Below the pieces are notes generated by a model that was not told where the DNA came from, ran no database searches, and worked only from the letters and a program-made list of their open reading frames with translations. A program made the translations under genes and the position numbers. A stretch of DNA of 64,000 bases from Coffea arabica. Taxonomy: Eukaryota > Streptophyta > Magnoliopsida > Gentianales > Rubiaceae. Positions 13,010-23,394 of this stretch are shown piece after piece (within the stretch, counting starts at the first letter, position 1; each line of letters begins with the position of its first letter). The DNA is taken from positions 7,750,001-7,814,000 of the forward strand of contig NC_092329.1 of NCBI RefSeq assembly GCF_036785885.1, given 5' to 3'.

Positions 13010-13328
13010 TTTTCTTCAAGTTCCTTTCTCAGTGATTTTGGAGGGAAAAAGTTTGGCTGGTTTTGATGAGTACGGAATTCTGGGATGCAAACGTACGGAA
13101 TTTTAGGAATTTTCGGAGGTTGTCGGGGCAACCGAGGAGGTGGTGGCGGAAGTTGCTGGCAGTGGCGGAACAGATTTGGCGGCTGGCGCAGTCAGATCAG
13201 ATGACGAAGTGGGTCCTAAGGGTCCCGGGTCAATAATCAATATGAGCCTGTAGGATGCCACGTGGTCTTCCTGCCTAATTGCGCGGTCAATGGTGGCAGG
13301 CGAAGAAAATGAAAAGGAAACTACTGAA
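13010..13328. other. Upstream region of the MFS gene
   Basis: About 320 bp between the transporter start codon and the Helitron-like element. It must contain the 5' UTR and core promoter of the minus-strand transporter gene. It is notably GC- and GGC-rich (13120-13200) for this window. No clear TATA box is evident. Confidence 0.45.
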
Positions 13329-16300
13329 TCCTTATACTATATAAGAACGATTTTAGAACTAGATTTCAACCGCAAGGCTGAGGCTATTTTGGAAATATGA
13401 GAGTGTTTGAAGAGTAATTGGAACATTGAGTATAAGTCATCATCATAGTTATTAAACCCAACCCGGGAAGGAACCCGGCGAAGGAGGTGGGTCAACGGGT
13501 TACTGGTTTAACCGGTGGATGAGTGGTTGAACCGGTGGGTCACTACATATATTTAAATATTATATTTCATAATTATTTATATAAGATATATGATATAAAT
13601 TGTAATAAATAATGCCATAACAAAAGCTCATTTAATTTAATTTGTTATAAAATAATTAATTCATATAAGAATCAATCAAATATAAAGTTATTTATTAATA
13701 TACCAAACTTCAAGTGTAAAATTTTATCTATATTTAGTGTAATTATCTAGCTTATTTATGAATTTTAAGTGTAAAAAATTATTAAAAATAATATTTATCT
13801 TTAAATGAATTATGTAATATGTTATTTTTGGAATCCATTTTATAACTTATAGAGTTTGGAGGGTAATAAATTTTTATTAAAAAATTCCAAATAAATTTGT
13901 TTTAGAGAAAAAAAGATAGAATTGAAAAAACATTTATATATCATAATAAAGCTACTATATCAACATATATGGAAGTAGTTTGGTGGTAAGCAGGCGGTAG
14001 TGTTGGGGCAGAGGTCCGAAGTCCGAGTTCCAACAATAGCAATATAATTTTTCCACAAAATTCGGTTAGTGACAAAACCGGCCAAAACCGGCCGGGTTTC
14101 CGGTTTAACCTGGTTCGACCGCCGGGTCGTTGACTAAGTCAACGGTCTCTTTGCACAAACGATCTGATTCCAAACCCGGCCCGGTCCAATGACCGGTCCA
14201 CCGGTTTGACCGGTTCGACCGTCGGGCCGGGCCGGGTTTAATAACTATGATCATCATAGCTTTAATTTTATTATAATTACTTATATAACCTTTCAGACAT
14301 TTAAGGTTAGGGGCAGGTTTGGTATGTTACAATGTTTGGTGCCAAGTTGAGTATCAAGTACAACTGAATAAAGCTTGTGTTTTGATAGAATTACATAAAA
14401 GTCCTTTTAATCATTTATTGTACTAACATCCAAGCCTTCCAATTTCCTGAAACTTTTCTCATCTGTTAAGAAATTAATTGGATGTTTACATAATTGGATT
14501 TTAATTACAATTAATTAACTTAATTGTTATCTAAACAATCATTATCATATTTATGTCCCCATGTTTAGCCGATACCCTTTCTTTTTTTTTTTTGGTTTCA
14601 CCTCTTTGGTTTTATTATGGCTATTAAATATTTGGTGGAATGCATAGCTTTTCCTTTAAATTGAGATGAGTTCTTTGGGTTTGTCTTCTTCGATTGTAGT
14701 TTTTTTTTTCTGATGATTGGTTTATTCAAGAACTCCATATAGTTTGCCTTTTGATACTTCTAATTTCAAAAACTGACTAATTGCATTGTTTTCCTTAGTA
14801 GATCTCAGAGATTCTGTCTCTGGTCAAAGTACAATTTGAGATAATGTTGTCACTTTCTAAAATAATCAGAAAAGTAATTTTATCATCTTCTCCTTCTCGG
14901 CCAAGGTATTATCTTTTTATTTAAGTCAAATAACCTTATTTCTCATGAACTTTCTCCTATTGTTCTTGATTCCAGGGATCTGTTGACTACATTCCAGCAA
15001 TTATAGTTCAAGTAGTTATTTTTTCATGTAATATGATTTGGAATTCAGCTTGTGTTTATTTTAATTGGAAATTTTATGATTGTAAAATTTATTAACTTAG
15101 AATTTTGTACTTCATTGAAACTAAAAAAGAAAATTAATCATGCTACATAGTACTAAGATGTCATTTGCACTCTATTTACTTTCCATGTTATGATCTCGTT
15201 CTTCTATTATACTGTTTATATAGTTTCAAATACAAAAAAATTGCTTTTTTTTGCTATCTAAAAGAATTTGTAGTGAATCTTGATGAGTTTAAATGCTTTA
15301 GCTACAGCACCATTTTGATTGCATTGTATTAATTCATTTACTCATAATTGTATGTTGTACAATGATAAATAATGTTTTTTGATTTGATTGAAGCAACTAT
15401 TATCCATAGTTCAAACGAGTCAATTAAGTAGAGATGTTATATTGGATACTTATACAAGTAAACATTGAAAAATATCATTAAGCAGTTTCTACCTATAGTT
15501 TGCAATTCAAATTCATATGAGGAATTTCTTCTGATTTTAGTTACCATTTTCTACAATTTCAAATTTAGAAAATATTATTTGCACCAATTTTTTATAATCA
15601 AGATAGTTTCAATTCAGATCTTTAACAATTATGCAGATTTGAACTTATTTATGAGATTATAAAGAAATGCCCCTAGCAAAAAACACCAAATTTGAATAGT
15701 TTCTACAAAATTTTGAAAAAGACCACTTAAGTTTCTTATTTTTCTATCATTTTTGGGCATTATTATCTTTGTAAGAAACATGTGATTAAGTCGTATTATG
15801 CCCACCAAATTATATAAATAGTTAGTCAAAAATAAAATTATTTTAGATTAGATTGGATGCAAAGTGATTGATGGATAAATTTGACTTGATAATTCAGGTT
15901 GAACTTAAGTCCAGGGAGAAATCAGAAGCATTGCTTGAGGGATCTTTCACGAACATATATAGATTCGAGAGATGAAGGGTCCAATTGATATTTTAAAATG
16001 TTTTATCATCTTGGATAAGTTTTAGAAGAGACCTTTGGATGCTTTTTAATTGCACTTCAAACATTTTTATATTTTCAAACTATCCTTATCTTTGCAGTTG
16101 AAATTCAAACATAATCTTTGATCACAACAGATTCTTATATAGTATAACGATAAGGATGTCTCATTGCACATTATTTTTATTGACTCAATATATAACTTAT
16201 GATTTTTCTATTAAAATCACATGATAAAATCATCATACTTCAGTTCTTATACTACGAAATATTAAACAATAATTATTAATTATCTTGAATCACGAGTACC

Positions 16301-16336
16301 AAATTCTCGCGCGTCGCGCGGGCTGTCCCTCCCTAG
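13329..16336 (+). mobile_element. Non-autonomous Helitron (candidate), 3.0 kb
   Basis: The 3' end carries a 7-bp GC hairpin CTCGCGC-GTC-GCGCGGG at 16306-16322, followed 14 bases later by CTAG at 16333-16336 and then T. This is the Helitron 3' terminus (hairpin then CTRR, inserted before T). The proposed 5' end is A|TCCTTATACTATATAAGAAC at 13329, so the insertion falls between A and T as Helitrons require. The 5' terminal sequence recurs in inverted form near the 3' end (TTCTTATATAGTATAA at 16132-16147). No Rep/helicase frame exists inside, and the interior is AT-rich. The 3' end is firm; the 5' end is inferred from the TC start and the inverted copy. Confidence 0.68.
13444..14249. mobile_element. 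hAT-like MITE nested in the Helitron
   Basis: The 806-bp element has termini CATAGTTATTAAACCC and GGGTTTAATAACTATG, a perfect 16-bp inverted repeat. It is flanked by near-identical 8-bp repeats, GTCATCAT (13436-13443) and ATCATCAT (14250-14257). Subterminal regions are dense in CCGG-type motifs (ACCGG, AACCGG), giving GC-rich ends and an AT-rich centre. A tRNA-like stretch near 13975-14040 may be part of the element or a small SINE inside it. Confidence 0.75.
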
Positions 16337-16351
16337 TATCTCAAATGAAAA

Positions 16352-16587
16352 CCACTGGTCCAATGCCTCGTGGCCACCTGGGAAGTCCCTCTTTGAGCTG
16401 TAGATGAGGGTTCGAATCTCACCTGAAGTGAAAAAATCTAAGGATTGTGCCATAACACTCCCTTGGTCTAGTTGGGTCTGTATACCCGCTAGCCCCTACA
16501 ACAGCCTTCTTAGGCTCCCTTTTCCCCTTAGATTATGATAGAGTAAGTTATACAAATGTATCGTTGCTGACCAAAAAAAAAAAAGAA
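16352..16587 (+). mobile_element. tRNA-derived SINE (family A)
   Basis: The head carries a Pol III A-box-like TGGCCACCTGGG and a B box GGTTCGAATCTC. The body ends in TATCGTTGCTGACC followed by a run of A. A 15-bp target-site duplication TATCTCAAATGAAAA lies at 16337-16351 and 16588-16602. A second copy of the family is at 51574-51811 in reverse. The left duplication begins exactly at the T that follows the Helitron 3' end, so the SINE landed next to that junction. Confidence 0.88.
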
Positions 16588-16602
16588 TATCTCAAATGAA
16601 AA

Positions 16603-17709
16603 ACGACTCCCAAGAAACTTCTAAAGAAAGAGAAGAACTCAAGGAAATAATATATAGGCAAAATTACCTCCTCCTGAATATGGAAAGTCAACTCATACAA
16701 AATCACTCTTGCTCTGGGTAGTAACTTTGACAATTTCATTTGTTCATGCTGCTTCTTGGGTAATCTTTGACGAGTACTTTGATCTGTCTCTCGTGTTTCT
16801 TTTTAGTTAGGATCAAGAAAAGTGGTATATTCCTTAAATATCTGATTGCCCTTAATTGCGTGCTGATCTGCTGCCAAGGTAGCCATTTTTCTGCAACTTG
16901 TTGCAATTGCATTAAAAAAGAAAATCTCAATTTAGCCGCCACAGTGTAGTTATATTCTTACAGTGGTGGAATTGAAGATTCCTCCACCTGCAGAGTTCAA
17001 GAAGATTGTGCTTTTAAACAATAAGCCAAGTCAAGCTGAAGCAACAAAAGATGCATAGGAAATGAACCAAAATGAAATCTTTGTAAAATCATTGGGGTTG
17101 TTCGAGTGGACTCTTGCAGATTTCTATACGTTGCAAGATTCGATTATTAGAGTTGTTTCTACTACTGTAAGATTCAGAGTTCGAATCGTGAACCTGACAA
17201 TTGGGATGAAAAGAGTGGCGAGGAAATAGAGGATTAAAAAAGAAGAAGAAGAAGAAGACGACATGTCGTCGTGAACTGTGAATATCATATATTTGCCATG
17301 GAAACAGGTAAATGCATAATTTAAGGCATGTGTTAAAAGATTAAAGGGACTATACAATTGTTGTAGTAACATAGTCCTATAAAATTAGATCCTTCTTGTG
17401 GTAAAATTTTAGATTAAAAAAAAATTCAAACTGATATTTTCGTTCAGGATTCATCAGTTTTTAAAGCTTAACTTGAAAAGCCAGAGTCATGAAGGAGAGT
17501 CTAGTGGGACTAATCAACACTTGCAGACATTAAAAAAAAAAAAAAAAAAAGGAAGATTCTGATTGAACCCAATCATGAAAGCTTCTTGTTACTTTCTGTA
17601 TTACTCTGTTAGTCTCCTCTCTTGAGTCTTTCTCCTTTTTGACTTCCGATAGGTGCTGAGGAGAAGGAGAATGGAGAAATAAGAAATCCAGAGAAAAGCG
17701 CGGAAGATT
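16603..17709. other. Spacer and probable 5' region of the EF-hand/TPR gene
   Basis: AT-rich DNA with an (AAG)n run near 17237-17257 and a poly-A tract at about 17531-17550. The last 150 bp or so before the ATG at 17710 probably include the promoter and 5' UTR. A GAGTTCGAATCG string at 17177 resembles a Pol III B box, but no full SINE can be delimited. No gene is seen. Confidence 0.5.
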
Positions 17710-20589
17710 ATGGGGAGAATAGATTTAGCTTTTCCAACAGAACTCACGACGACTGACACCAGGTTGGAGAAGGTGAAGAGAATCTTCCAGGTATTCGACC
17801 TGAACAAGGATGGCTGTCTGAACCGGGACGAAATGGCTGCCCTGGTGGTGGCTGTAAACCCCAGGGTCAAGTTCAGCAACGACCAAGTTGACGCCATCAA
17901 CAACGAGGTTTTCCTAACCTACGCCCCGTTCATCCATGGTGAAAAGGGCCTGACGATCGAAGGACTATTGTGCACCTACGACGATGGTGCCGGTGACATT
18001 GACCGTGACTTCGACGCCCTTGGCCTCGACCTCAACACACCCGTCCCCGACGCTGTGGGGGGTTCATCGAAGCCCACGACTATCCGTACCAGATTGGAGA
18101 AGGTGAAGAGAATCTTCCACCGATTCGACGCGAACGGAGATGGCGGTCTGAACCGGGACGAAATGGCTGCCCTGGTGGTGGCTACAAACCCCATGGTCAA
18201 GTTCAGCACCGACCAAATTGACGCCATGAGCAACGAGGTTTTCCGAACCTATCCCCAGTTCATCCGCGGTGAAAAGGGCTTGACGCTCGAGGGACTATTA
18301 TGCACCTACGACGATGGCGCCGGAGACATGGACCGTGACTTCGATACTCTTGGCCTCGACCTCAACACCCCCGTCCCCGACGATGTGGGGGGTTCATCGA
18401 AGCCCACGACTATCCGTACCAGATTGGAGAAGGTTAAGAGAATCTTCCACCGATTCGACGCGAACAGGGATGACGGTCTGAACCGGGACGAAGTGGCTGC
18501 CCTGGTGTTGGCTACAAACCCCATGGTCAAGTTCACCACCGACCAAATTGACGCCATGAGCAACGAGGTTTTCCGAACCTATGCCCAGTTCATCCGCCGT
18601 GAAAAGGGCTTGACGCTCGAGGGACTATTATGCACCTACGACGATGGCGCCGGAGACATTGACCGTGACTTCGATACTCTTGGCCTCGATCTCAACCATA
18701 CGGTAGTGTTCCATGAAACTTATAAGTTTCTGGACGATCTTGATATTTTGATTCAAAAGTTGAAAAAACCGAAACAAGCCAAAGTTGGGAAGATTAAGAA
18801 AATTGACAATAATTCAGATAAAATTTTCCAGCCGCAGATGTCAGATAAGGAAGTAAATTGGGAGGAGTCAGGTCAAAATTATACTGTTTTCGTGAAGGAT
18901 TTGGTTGATTTGAGGTCAAGGGCCGATAAGAATGGCTCGAGGGAAGAGGCATTTGATCGGCATATGGCGATCGGAAGAGTTATATATGATTACCGTTTGC
19001 ATAACGAGGCTTTGATCAGTTTCAGGAGAGCTTTGGAGCTGCAGCCAACAAATGTGGCAGCTCATTTTCGAGCTGGGAATTGTTTGTATGAGCTTGGTAG
19101 GCATGGGGAGGCAAAAGAGGAGTTTTTGCTGGCATTAGAGGCCTCAGAGGTAAATTTTAGAGATTGGGAGTACTTAATTCCTCAGATACATGTGAATCTG
19201 GGACTTGTGCTTGAAAATGAAGGAATGGTTTTTAATGCTTGTGATCATTATAGAGAGGCAGTTATTTTGTGTCCAACTCATTTTAGAGCTTTGAAACGAT
19301 TGGGTAGTGCACTTGTTGCTGTAGGCGAGTATGGGGCAGGCGTTGTAGCTTTAGAGGAGGCTGTTTTTTTGAACAGAGCTTATGTCGATGCATTCTATGA
19401 TTTGGCTTCAGCTTTAGTCGCTATGGGCGACGAAGAGAGGGCAATTATGGAGTTTTACAAGGTTCTTGAATTGAAACCTGGACATGTGGATGCTTTGTAC
19501 AATTTGGGTGAGCTTTTCATGGATACGGGTAGATATCCAAGAGCTTTTGAGATGTATACTCGGGTATTAGCAGAGTTGCCGAATCATTGGAAAGCCCAAC
19601 TTAGTAAGGCAGTATATTTGTTTGGAAAAAATGAAATTGAAGAAGCTAAGCAAGCTTTGAAAGAAGGTTTGAAAATGGTGAATGGAGTTGAATTGCATGA
19701 TCGCTTAGCATACTTGAAGCAGCTCCAGAAGAAGAGGTTGAAGGGGAAAGAAGGTGGCTTTGGGGAGGGAGCCTATATAATTGTGGAACCATCGAAGTTC
19801 AGGATGGCAGACGACAGTACTACTCTTAGGTTGGAACTAGCTAATGCTCTTCATATCCGGGCTTTTCAAAGGACTACTGGACTGAGTCGATGTGATGTTG
19901 ATCTTATAAAGAAGCAAATTAATGAATACTCTCTTCCAGATTCTGATTCTGGGAGCATTTTTGCAGAAAGATCCATCCGCAAGGCCTCCCTAGAGGGGAT
20001 TCTCCGTGAATTACTTAGTTTTTTGAAGCCTGAGACCTTCGTAGGTTCCGTTAAAGCAATAAACAAGAAAATTCTCTCTGTTTTTGATGAAGTTTATACA
20101 GGTAACATCGATATAGACTTGTTTTTCGCTGTTATTGCCCCTCTTTGCAGCGGTCCCCTGGAGAGGAGAAAAAGGGTAGCATATCATGCGCTTCTATGCC
20201 GGCCTGGCAATGAAGGTAGCAGCAAAATAAAGAAAAGTGATGCTCAAAGGTACATAAAACTGTTGAGGGCCATCTACATCCCATCTTTTGGTGTTAATGA
20301 TATTCTCGAAATAGACGACACCGATGAATCAATGGTTTCTTTGACAGAGTTCCTGGCAATGTTTGATGATCCGGATAGGGGTTTTGGTATCATGTCCACT
20401 CTGTTGAAGCTTGAAACTGGGAAAAGGAATGGTAGCTATGTTTGTGCAACCTGCCGATCTGCAATCATTGGTTCCCGCTTTAAAGAGATGGAATCCCACT
20501 TCAGTCTCTGTGGCCAGTGCTACAGCGAAGGAAAAGCGCCTTCCACCAGTGAACAAGAAGAGTACGCATTCAGAGAGTATGCCAACTGA
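17710..20589 (+). CDS. Calcium-binding EF-hand/TPR protein with triplicated EF-hand unit
   Basis: A single 959-residue frame without introns. It belongs to the plant family of Arabidopsis At1g05150/At2g32450, which is about 810 residues long and, as I recall it, has one N-terminal EF-hand unit. Here that unit of 110 residues is repeated in tandem, starting at residues 18, 128 and 238. The calcium loops are DLNKDGCLNRDE (30-41), DANGDGGLNRDE (140-151) and DANRDDGLNRDE (250-261); the third has Asp in place of the usual Gly at loop position 6. TPR helices occupy about residues 415-665 (e.g. ALISFRRALELQPTN, AIMEFYKVLELKPGHVDALY). Near the end are two Cys pairs, CATC and CGQC (about 912-939), a likely zinc ribbon. 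The Arabidopsis proteins read on past the equivalent of this stop; here a similar tail lies in another frame. Probable role: calcium-responsive scaffold. ATG 17710 is the first in frame. Confidence 0.93.
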   Translation: MGRIDLAFPTELTTTDTRLEKVKRIFQVFDLNKDGCLNRDEMAALVVAVNPRVKFSNDQVDAINNEVFLTYAPFIHGEKGLTIEGLLCTYDDGAGDIDRDFDALGLDLNTPVPDAVGGSSKPTTIRTRLEKVKRIFHRFDANGDGGLNRDEMAALVVATNPMVKFSTDQIDAMSNEVFRTYPQFIRGEKGLTLEGLLCTYDDGAGDMDRDFDTLGLDLNTPVPDDVGGSSKPTTIRTRLEKVKRIFHRFDANRDDGLNRDEVAALVLATNPMVKFTTDQIDAMSNEVFRTYAQFIRREKGLTLEGLLCTYDDGAGDIDRDFDTLGLDLNHTVVFHETYKFLDDLDILIQKLKKPKQAKVGKIKKIDNNSDKIFQPQMSDKEVNWEESGQNYTVFVKDLVDLRSRADKNGSREEAFDRHMAIGRVIYDYRLHNEALISFRRALELQPTNVAAHFRAGNCLYELGRHGEAKEEFLLALEASEVNFRDWEYLIPQIHVNLGLVLENEGMVFNACDHYREAVILCPTHFRALKRLGSALVAVGEYGAGVVALEEAVFLNRAYVDAFYDLASALVAMGDEERAIMEFYKVLELKPGHVDALYNLGELFMDTGRYPRAFEMYTRVLAELPNHWKAQLSKAVYLFGKNEIEEAKQALKEGLKMVNGVELHDRLAYLKQLQKKRLKGKEGGFGEGAYIIVEPSKFRMADDSTTLRLELANALHIRAFQRTTGLSRCDVDLIKKQINEYSLPDSDSGSIFAERSIRKASLEGILRELLSFLKPETFVGSVKAINKKILSVFDEVYTGNIDIDLFFAVIAPLCSGPLERRKRVAYHALLCRPGNEGSSKIKKSDAQRYIKLLRAIYIPSFGVNDILEIDDTDESMVSLTEFLAMFDDPDRGFGIMSTLLKLETGKRNGSYVCATCRSAIIGSRFKEMESHFSLCGQCYSEGKAPSTSEQEEYAFREYAN
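17761..18696 (+). repeat. Three tandem 330-bp coding repeats (EF-hand units)
   Basis: Units start at 17761, 18091 and 18421, an exact period of 330 bp, so the reading frame is preserved. Units 1 and 2 each have a full linker (PVPD..VGGSSKPTTIRT). Unit 3 stops at 18696, where the sequence joins the rest of the protein. Units 2 and 3 are nearly identical at DNA level; unit 1 is more diverged, which implies stepwise duplication. The units use many C- or G-ending codons, unlike the AT-ending codons that follow 18700. Confidence 0.95.
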
Positions 20590-22952
20590 AGCTGAAGTAG
20601 TGAAGGATGATGCATATGGGAGGGGAAAAAAATTCACATTCTTTGTGTAAACTCTCATTAATTATTTCATTTTTGCAGTAGAGACGGTAAAAATTTATGA
20701 TTCAATCAAAACTGTAACAGTTTATACGGAAATGTAATTGATAAAAGTGTTGCAATAACACATTCTTGACTCAGATTTTTTGTAGTAATATCTCTGTCTC
20801 CATGTCTTTGTGGTTTTTTGTTTCCGTCCCTAAATCTGTACGGAACAAAAATTGCATCATGATTAAAAGGAACAAAAAGAATTGACGAAACTTAAAGCAT
20901 AGTGAGCTGGAAAGCTTTTGTTGCAAGTGGTTTGGTTGGAATATCATCAAACGCCTTCTCAATGAAATACCAGAAGGACAAATATCTTTTTTGTAAGCCT
21001 ATAAACTTTTGTATCCTTTGAATATTGCTTTTTTCTTTGGAAAAAGTACGGTTGGCATCTGAACTGGAATCCGACATGACGTTTTATTTTTCTTGGAATT
21101 CAGGTGTTCTTGATTTTGTAGTATTAAATTTGTAGGCAGATATGATGTTCACTAAGCCTGGAATTGTAGGCGAAATAGATTGACTTAGCTGACATACTGT
21201 GGGTTTCAATGGACCTGCAAATACCTGATGGCGATGGCGTGTATTCTCTGGCTCGTAATTGGAGCACCATATGTCTAATCTACAATGGTTGCCAAACAAA
21301 GTGGTTCAAGTAAGAAGCTAACATCCAAAATTCAGCCGGCCCAAATTGTGTTTTGGAGTGAATGTCAGCTTAAATCTGTTTCAGTTTACAGTGCGAAGCG
21401 GCAACTGGTTCGAATATACATGTACGGTGGAATTTAGTTTGTCTTTCATCAGTCCTACGCCATCAACGAGCAGAGTTGAATCGAGTTTTAAAATTGACAT
21501 TTTTTTAATTAAATAATAAAAATATATGAGACATGTGTATAATTTTACTATTAAAATATATAAATTCTAACTGGTCCAACAAGCTAACGACCTGTGTATT
21601 CAACTCATTTCGACTCGGCTCACTCGCCAAGCTAATTCGAACTTGATATTAACTGAGTTCGAGTTGAATTTTGATCAATTCAACTTATCTCATTTATAGC
21701 CTTACTTCGAACTGACTTGATTCGTTCTCAATCCTAATCCATCTTCAAAATTGAACTCAATTAGTCAAAAAATATTAACATGTTATGGTGACATTGTTGG
21801 TTAGACTTTCAAATTCTTTTTTCTCCTTTGCTCTTTTCCTTTGGAGTCGCCCTACGGAAAAACAAAAAGAGAGAGAAAATAGCTCGCCATTATCATTCAC
21901 CATTAGTCGTTCGAGAATTGAAAAGTTAAAAGAGTATTAAACTGGGCCACTGGCTCAGACGAAGCAAAATATTTTCGATGCGGCCACGTCACATACCCCA
22001 TTACAATCGGGCAAGATTCATGAAGATCGCCATAAGATATTAGATATGGGCCTATACCAATCTACCATCTTAATATTCGTATGGTGCCTAGGTCATTTGA
22101 CTTTTCAAGCACTTGTACACTATACCAACTATCAATTCTATGGTAGCTACAAAATGACTTTTTCTCCCTGCAATAAATTGCACAAGGACAATGGAATCAC
22201 GTTCTTAGCAAGTTCAAAATACATAAACCCCACAATCACGATTCTAAAAAAATCTTAGACTTTTCTAAACAATTGACAAAAGCGAACTTCTAATCTCCAA
22301 ATTTCTAAACAACAATCTTGATCCACTCCACACCCACAATTTATCGAAATTTCCAACCACAAATCACATTTTGTTTAAGCCCTGCATTCGACTTTTCTAG
22401 ATTTGGATCTTGACACCCTTGGGTTGGAATCAAATCTTGAGCACCAGCGATGAAATTAGGGTTGTTGAGAGCGTACTCGCTCCATTCTTAAAGGCATTGA
22501 AAAGTATTACTACTAAACACGTACGCTTTAGGTAAAGTCCTTTCTCAACAATGATACTACTTTGCTTCAATGTTTCTATGACAAATTGTGGCTCATAATG
22601 AGGTTTTGAAAATTGTTGTGGAATGAAAGCTTTTGCCGCCCTAAACTTTTCTTTGCCCAAAAATCACGAGATATGTCCTTCCTTAACATTGTTGCTTCCC
22701 TAACCACTCATTCCAAAATGCCAACCAATTCCGCTCATCCTCGTTCAAGGATTTTATGATGGTCTTTGTCCTCAAATGAAAGGGATAGGATACCTCCCCA
22801 ACGCCCCCGGTACAACCACAATTGGATGGATATAGCTATACATACAGCGAATTTGGGCCTTTTGTAAAACCCATTAAAATCCAGTCCAACTCTGAGGGTC
22901 AAAATCACGCTATTTCTAATGGTGAAAATTCACGCTAAGAGTAAGTTGTATG
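20590..22952. other. Spacer with old repeats, no clear gene
   Basis: It begins with the 3' flank of the EF-hand/TPR gene. 21560-21780 is a diverged repeat rich in TCGA/GAGTT-type words. Around 22430-22780 the minus strand has a 76-residue frame (KAFIPQQFSKPHYEPQF...) with a protein-like look but no family I recognise. It could be a gene or transposon remnant. Confidence 0.4.
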
Positions 22953-23150
22953 GCCCATTGGTCACCGGATAGCACCGCCCGCAGCTCCTTAGTGGAGCCC
23001 ACGTCTAAAATAGACGTGGACAGGACTGGAGAGATGCTAATCTCCCTCGGGCAGCGAGGGAACGCCTATCCTACCCCGCCACGTGGAGTAGCCTCCTTGA
23101 TTCACGGCTTTTGCCTCCAATCCTTTATCGGTCCGATCTTTCGGCTTTAG
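22953..23150. other. GC-rich block of consecutive hairpins, unidentified
   Basis: Against AT-rich flanks this 200-bp block is GC-rich and holds perfect hairpins in immediate succession: GCTCC/GGAGC (22984-22998), CCACGTCTA/TAGACGTGG with AAA loop (22999-23019), GAGAT/ATCTC (23031-23044), CCCTCG/CGAGGG (23044-23060) and a CTAC/GTAG stem around CCACGTGG (23071-23091). It does not match tRNA, 5S, U1-U6, U3 or 7SL RNA as I know them. A 66-residue frame covers it but looks like nothing known. It may be a structured RNA gene or a repeat fragment. Confidence 0.4.
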
Positions 23151-23394
23151 GAACCTAGCACATTATTATGGACCATTGACGTTTTCATTTGCGTCACCCA
23201 TTTTAAAGTCGCGATCTATGCTATTTGATGTAATTTTATTCGAAACTAATGTCAACTATATGTTTTTATTCCCAAAAACGAATTGGGTATATTTATTTCT
23301 TTTATACATTTTTTAGGTAAAAGAATATTTGTTAGGACTTGAAAGATATGGTTCGTGAATCATTACACTAGGATTATCTAGGGATGTGAACCGG

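Noticed and set aside
14580-16300. Captured host gene inside the Helitron
   Set aside because: The interior is AT-rich with only short frames; no exon of a recognisable protein was found.
17601-18563. Three minus-strand frames of 85-100 codons opposite the EF-hand repeats
   Set aside because: They are shadows of the GC-rich tandem repeat on the coding strand and resemble each other only because the repeat does.
22430-22660. 76-codon minus frame as a transposase remnant
   Set aside because: It looks protein-like, but I cannot tie it to any transposase or host family, so it is mentioned only in the spacer entry.
22953-23150. Hairpin block as a tRNA, 7SL or spliceosomal RNA gene
   Set aside because: No A/B boxes and no match to the conserved sequences of those RNAs as I know them.
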